Source: Terriglobia bacterium | GTDB taxonomy: Bacteria; Acidobacteriota; Terriglobia; Bryobacterales; Bryobacteraceae | Direction: 5' to 3' | Assembly (NCBI GenBank): GCA_020073305.1 | Contig: JAIQFK010000015.1 | Coordinates: 62,001-126,000 of the forward strand | DNA: 64,000 nt | Shown here: piece by piece, positions 62,614-64,000 of the stretch | Position numbering within the stretch: the first letter of the stretch is position 1 | Layout of the letters: each line of letters opens with the position of its first letter | Notes under the pieces: generated by a model | Told to the model about the DNA's origin: nothing | Seen by the model: only the letters and a program-made list of their open reading frames with translations | Databases searched by the model: none | Translations under genes and position numbers: made by a program

Positions 62614-64000
62614 TCAATCACCGGCGAATGAAACCAGCCGTTCGACGGTCCACTTCGCCTCCGGCTCGATCGAAACATTCCCGGCTGTGTATTGCTGGCG
62701 AACGGCTGCCGCCTCCGCCGTCTGGCCCCTGGCATTGACTGCTCCGGCAAGCACGATGCGGCGCGGCGCGAGCCCGGCCGCCACTTCCGGCAGATCCGTG
62801 TGCTTCAATAGGCCCGGCACGAAGTTCGCGAAGGATTGGTTAAATAGTTCGGAGTCCACTACGTCGCGGAAAGACGTGAGACCGCCGGAAAGATACAGTG
62901 CCTCGATTCCCTGATCGAGCGCGGCCGCAAACAGCGCCGGTACGGTCAGTTTTCCGGCGGCTGCAACGCGGACGCGCCGTCCGGCGGTAACTGGATGTTT
63001 GCGAAGCGCGGCGACCACTGCCAGGATATCTGTTACCCTCTGCCCCACCAGCGGTTTGCCCAGGATTACCGAGCCCCACGCATAGTTCTCCTCTTGTCTG
63101 TGCGAGGCCGCATAACCGGGATGGCCCGGGCCGTACTCCGGAAGCAACGCGCCCACGCCGCGAATGTCCACCGCGCACACCACCGGACTCCCTGGCGCGA
63201 GATCGGCATCCGGATCGAACCACAGGCGCTCGGAGGCAACCGCGTCGAGCACCAGCAGCACCGGCTTGTCGCGTGTGGTGTCCTTGGCGGCAAGCACCCA
63301 GGTGGGAAGCCAGACGGACGGCTCTGAGGCGACTTCGAGCACCTCTGCCGTTGTGCTGGGCGATTGCCGGCGCGCAATCACTTTCGCCGAAGTTGCCGAG
63401 CGGGAAACCCTCAGCAGTGAATCGATCTTCGCGGGAGCGCGCTCCACCTGCCTTGCCTTGTTCAAAGTGAAAGCAGTCGCACTATGCAGCGAAGTGACCA
63501 CGCTCCCCGATTCCGTTGCGTGCAGAGTGGCGGCAGCCTCGGGATTCACGGGAGGCTCGGCGTGGACCGTTTCCGTCGAACCTTTCAGCCAACGCGACAA
63601 CCAGTTGTAAACAAGAAGACGGCTATCGTACGCCAGCGAATGAGGGAGGGGGGTGCCGGCCCACTTCAACCGGTCGGCATGATTCAAGACGGCGTACACC
63701 GCCTGGAGCTTCTGAAATTCCTGCCACCCGTTTGCAATGTACCCGGACGAGTAGGTCGCGTAGAAATCACGATCGCTCGGCCAGATCAGCATGGGCTTTG
63801 GCGCAAACGGATAGAAAAGATCCCAGCGGTCGAAGCCGGCGGGGCCGGAGTCGACGAAATCCTGCTCGGCGTCGTCCGTCGAGCCAGGTGGAATGAAGGG
63901 GAGCGCCGCCACGTTTTCGAGGTTCCCCATACAAACGGCCGCCGCAGCCAGCCGCTCATCGGCCGCGGAAAGCAGCATCGTGAGCGTGCCTCCGCCGGAA
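62614..64000 (-). CDS. Two-domain alpha/beta hydrolase (acetyl xylan esterase-like), 5' end cut by window
   Basis: The frame stays open to the window edge; the codons just before position 63978 continue S-G-G-G-T-L-T, the end of a G-x-S-G-G-G nucleophile elbow, so ATG 63978 is internal and the start lies outside. The visible 462 residues match the latter part of the protein at 6859: WPSDRDFYATYSS near the acid, PLPHSLAYDSRLLVYNWLSR for the histidine, then a second hydrolase-like half (VVCAVDIRGVGALLPEYGPG) in which the elbow position reads AAAGKLT, without a serine. It probably cleaves esters of plant material. It is convergent with the TIGR03437 hydrolase gene. Confidence 0.8.
   Translation of the reverse strand, partial: SGGGTLTMLLSAADERLAAAAVCMGNLENVAALPFIPPGSTDDAEQDFVDSGPAGFDRWDLFYPFAPKPMLIWPSDRDFYATYSSGYIANGWQEFQKLQAVYAVLNHADRLKWAGTPLPHSLAYDSRLLVYNWLSRWLKGSTETVHAEPPVNPEAAATLHATESGSVVTSLHSATAFTLNKARQVERAPAKIDSLLRVSRSATSAKVIARRQSPSTTAEVLEVASEPSVWLPTWVLAAKDTTRDKPVLLVLDAVASERLWFDPDADLAPGSPVVCAVDIRGVGALLPEYGPGHPGYAASHRQEENYAWGSVILGKPLVGQRVTDILAVVAALRKHPVTAGRRVRVAAAGKLTVPALFAAALDQGIEALYLSGGLTSFRDVVDSELFNQSFANFVPGLLKHTDLPEVAAGLAPRRIVLAGAVNARGQTAEAAAVRQQYTAGNVSIEPEAKWTVERLVSFAGD

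Overview
The window is a GC-rich bacterial chromosome segment, most likely from an acidobacterium of the Solibacter/Bryobacter group. This is inferred from gene content: a secreted hydrolase ends in the C-terminal domain described from Solibacter (TIGR03437 type), there are two very large Oar-like TonB-dependent receptors with N-terminal carboxypeptidase-regulatory domains, an FG-GAP/ASPIC-UnbV protein, DUF5107-TPR proteins, and a membrane-bound winged-helix regulator of a type common in acidobacteria. There are no rRNA genes, no CRISPR array and no intact insertion sequence. Both ends cut through genes.

Positions 1-6738 hold a tightly packed plus-strand catabolic cluster: the 3' end of an apiosidase-like glycoside hydrolase, two paralogous D-threonine-aldolase/D-serine-dehydratase-like PLP enzymes, an ACS-type MFS transporter, a DUF6282 hydrolase and a Gfo/Idh/MocA dehydrogenase. 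It is followed by a secreted two-domain esterase diverging from a Tat-type Gfo/Idh protein, then an Oar-like receptor, a small molybdopterin-fold periplasmic protein and an HTH plus binding-protein regulator (10403-15261). Positions 15341-17400 form a compact nitric-oxide/iron-sulfur stress island: hemerythrin, Crp/Fnr regulator and Ric, with a perfect 16-bp palindrome between the divergent genes. Positions 17622-29462 hold a TPR/DUF5107, CRTAC and TonB-receptor block with a divergent membrane winged-helix regulator.

Positions 29557-33899 are looser: DinB protein, tRNA-His, acyltransferase, a frame-broken remnant and a membrane-anchored degenerate receiver protein. Positions 34085-39497 are a minus-strand housekeeping operon (xseB-ispA-tlyA-nadK, then a dicarboxylate symporter and a UbiD decarboxylase). 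Two PIN-type toxin-antitoxin modules flank a beta-propeller protein, an O-methyltransferase and a malate/lactate-type dehydrogenase (39874-44221). Next come two tandem full-length recA genes, an HU gene, a tatA too short for normal ORF calling, xylose isomerase and two tiny zinc-ribbon proteins (44274-49224).

The last part has an ornithine cyclodeaminase homologue, a NarL-type response regulator, hpnE, a DNA ligase/exonuclease repair pair diverging from an AlkD-like glycosylase, a DapA-like aldolase/SDR/dihaem cytochrome c operon, a lysine-rich repeat protein, the secreted TIGR03437 hydrolase, and the truncated start of a second two-domain esterase. The most notable observations are the tandem recA pair, the six-gene cluster with duplicated DSD1-family enzymes, the tethered pseudo-receiver, and several palindromes or direct repeats placed where operators would be expected.
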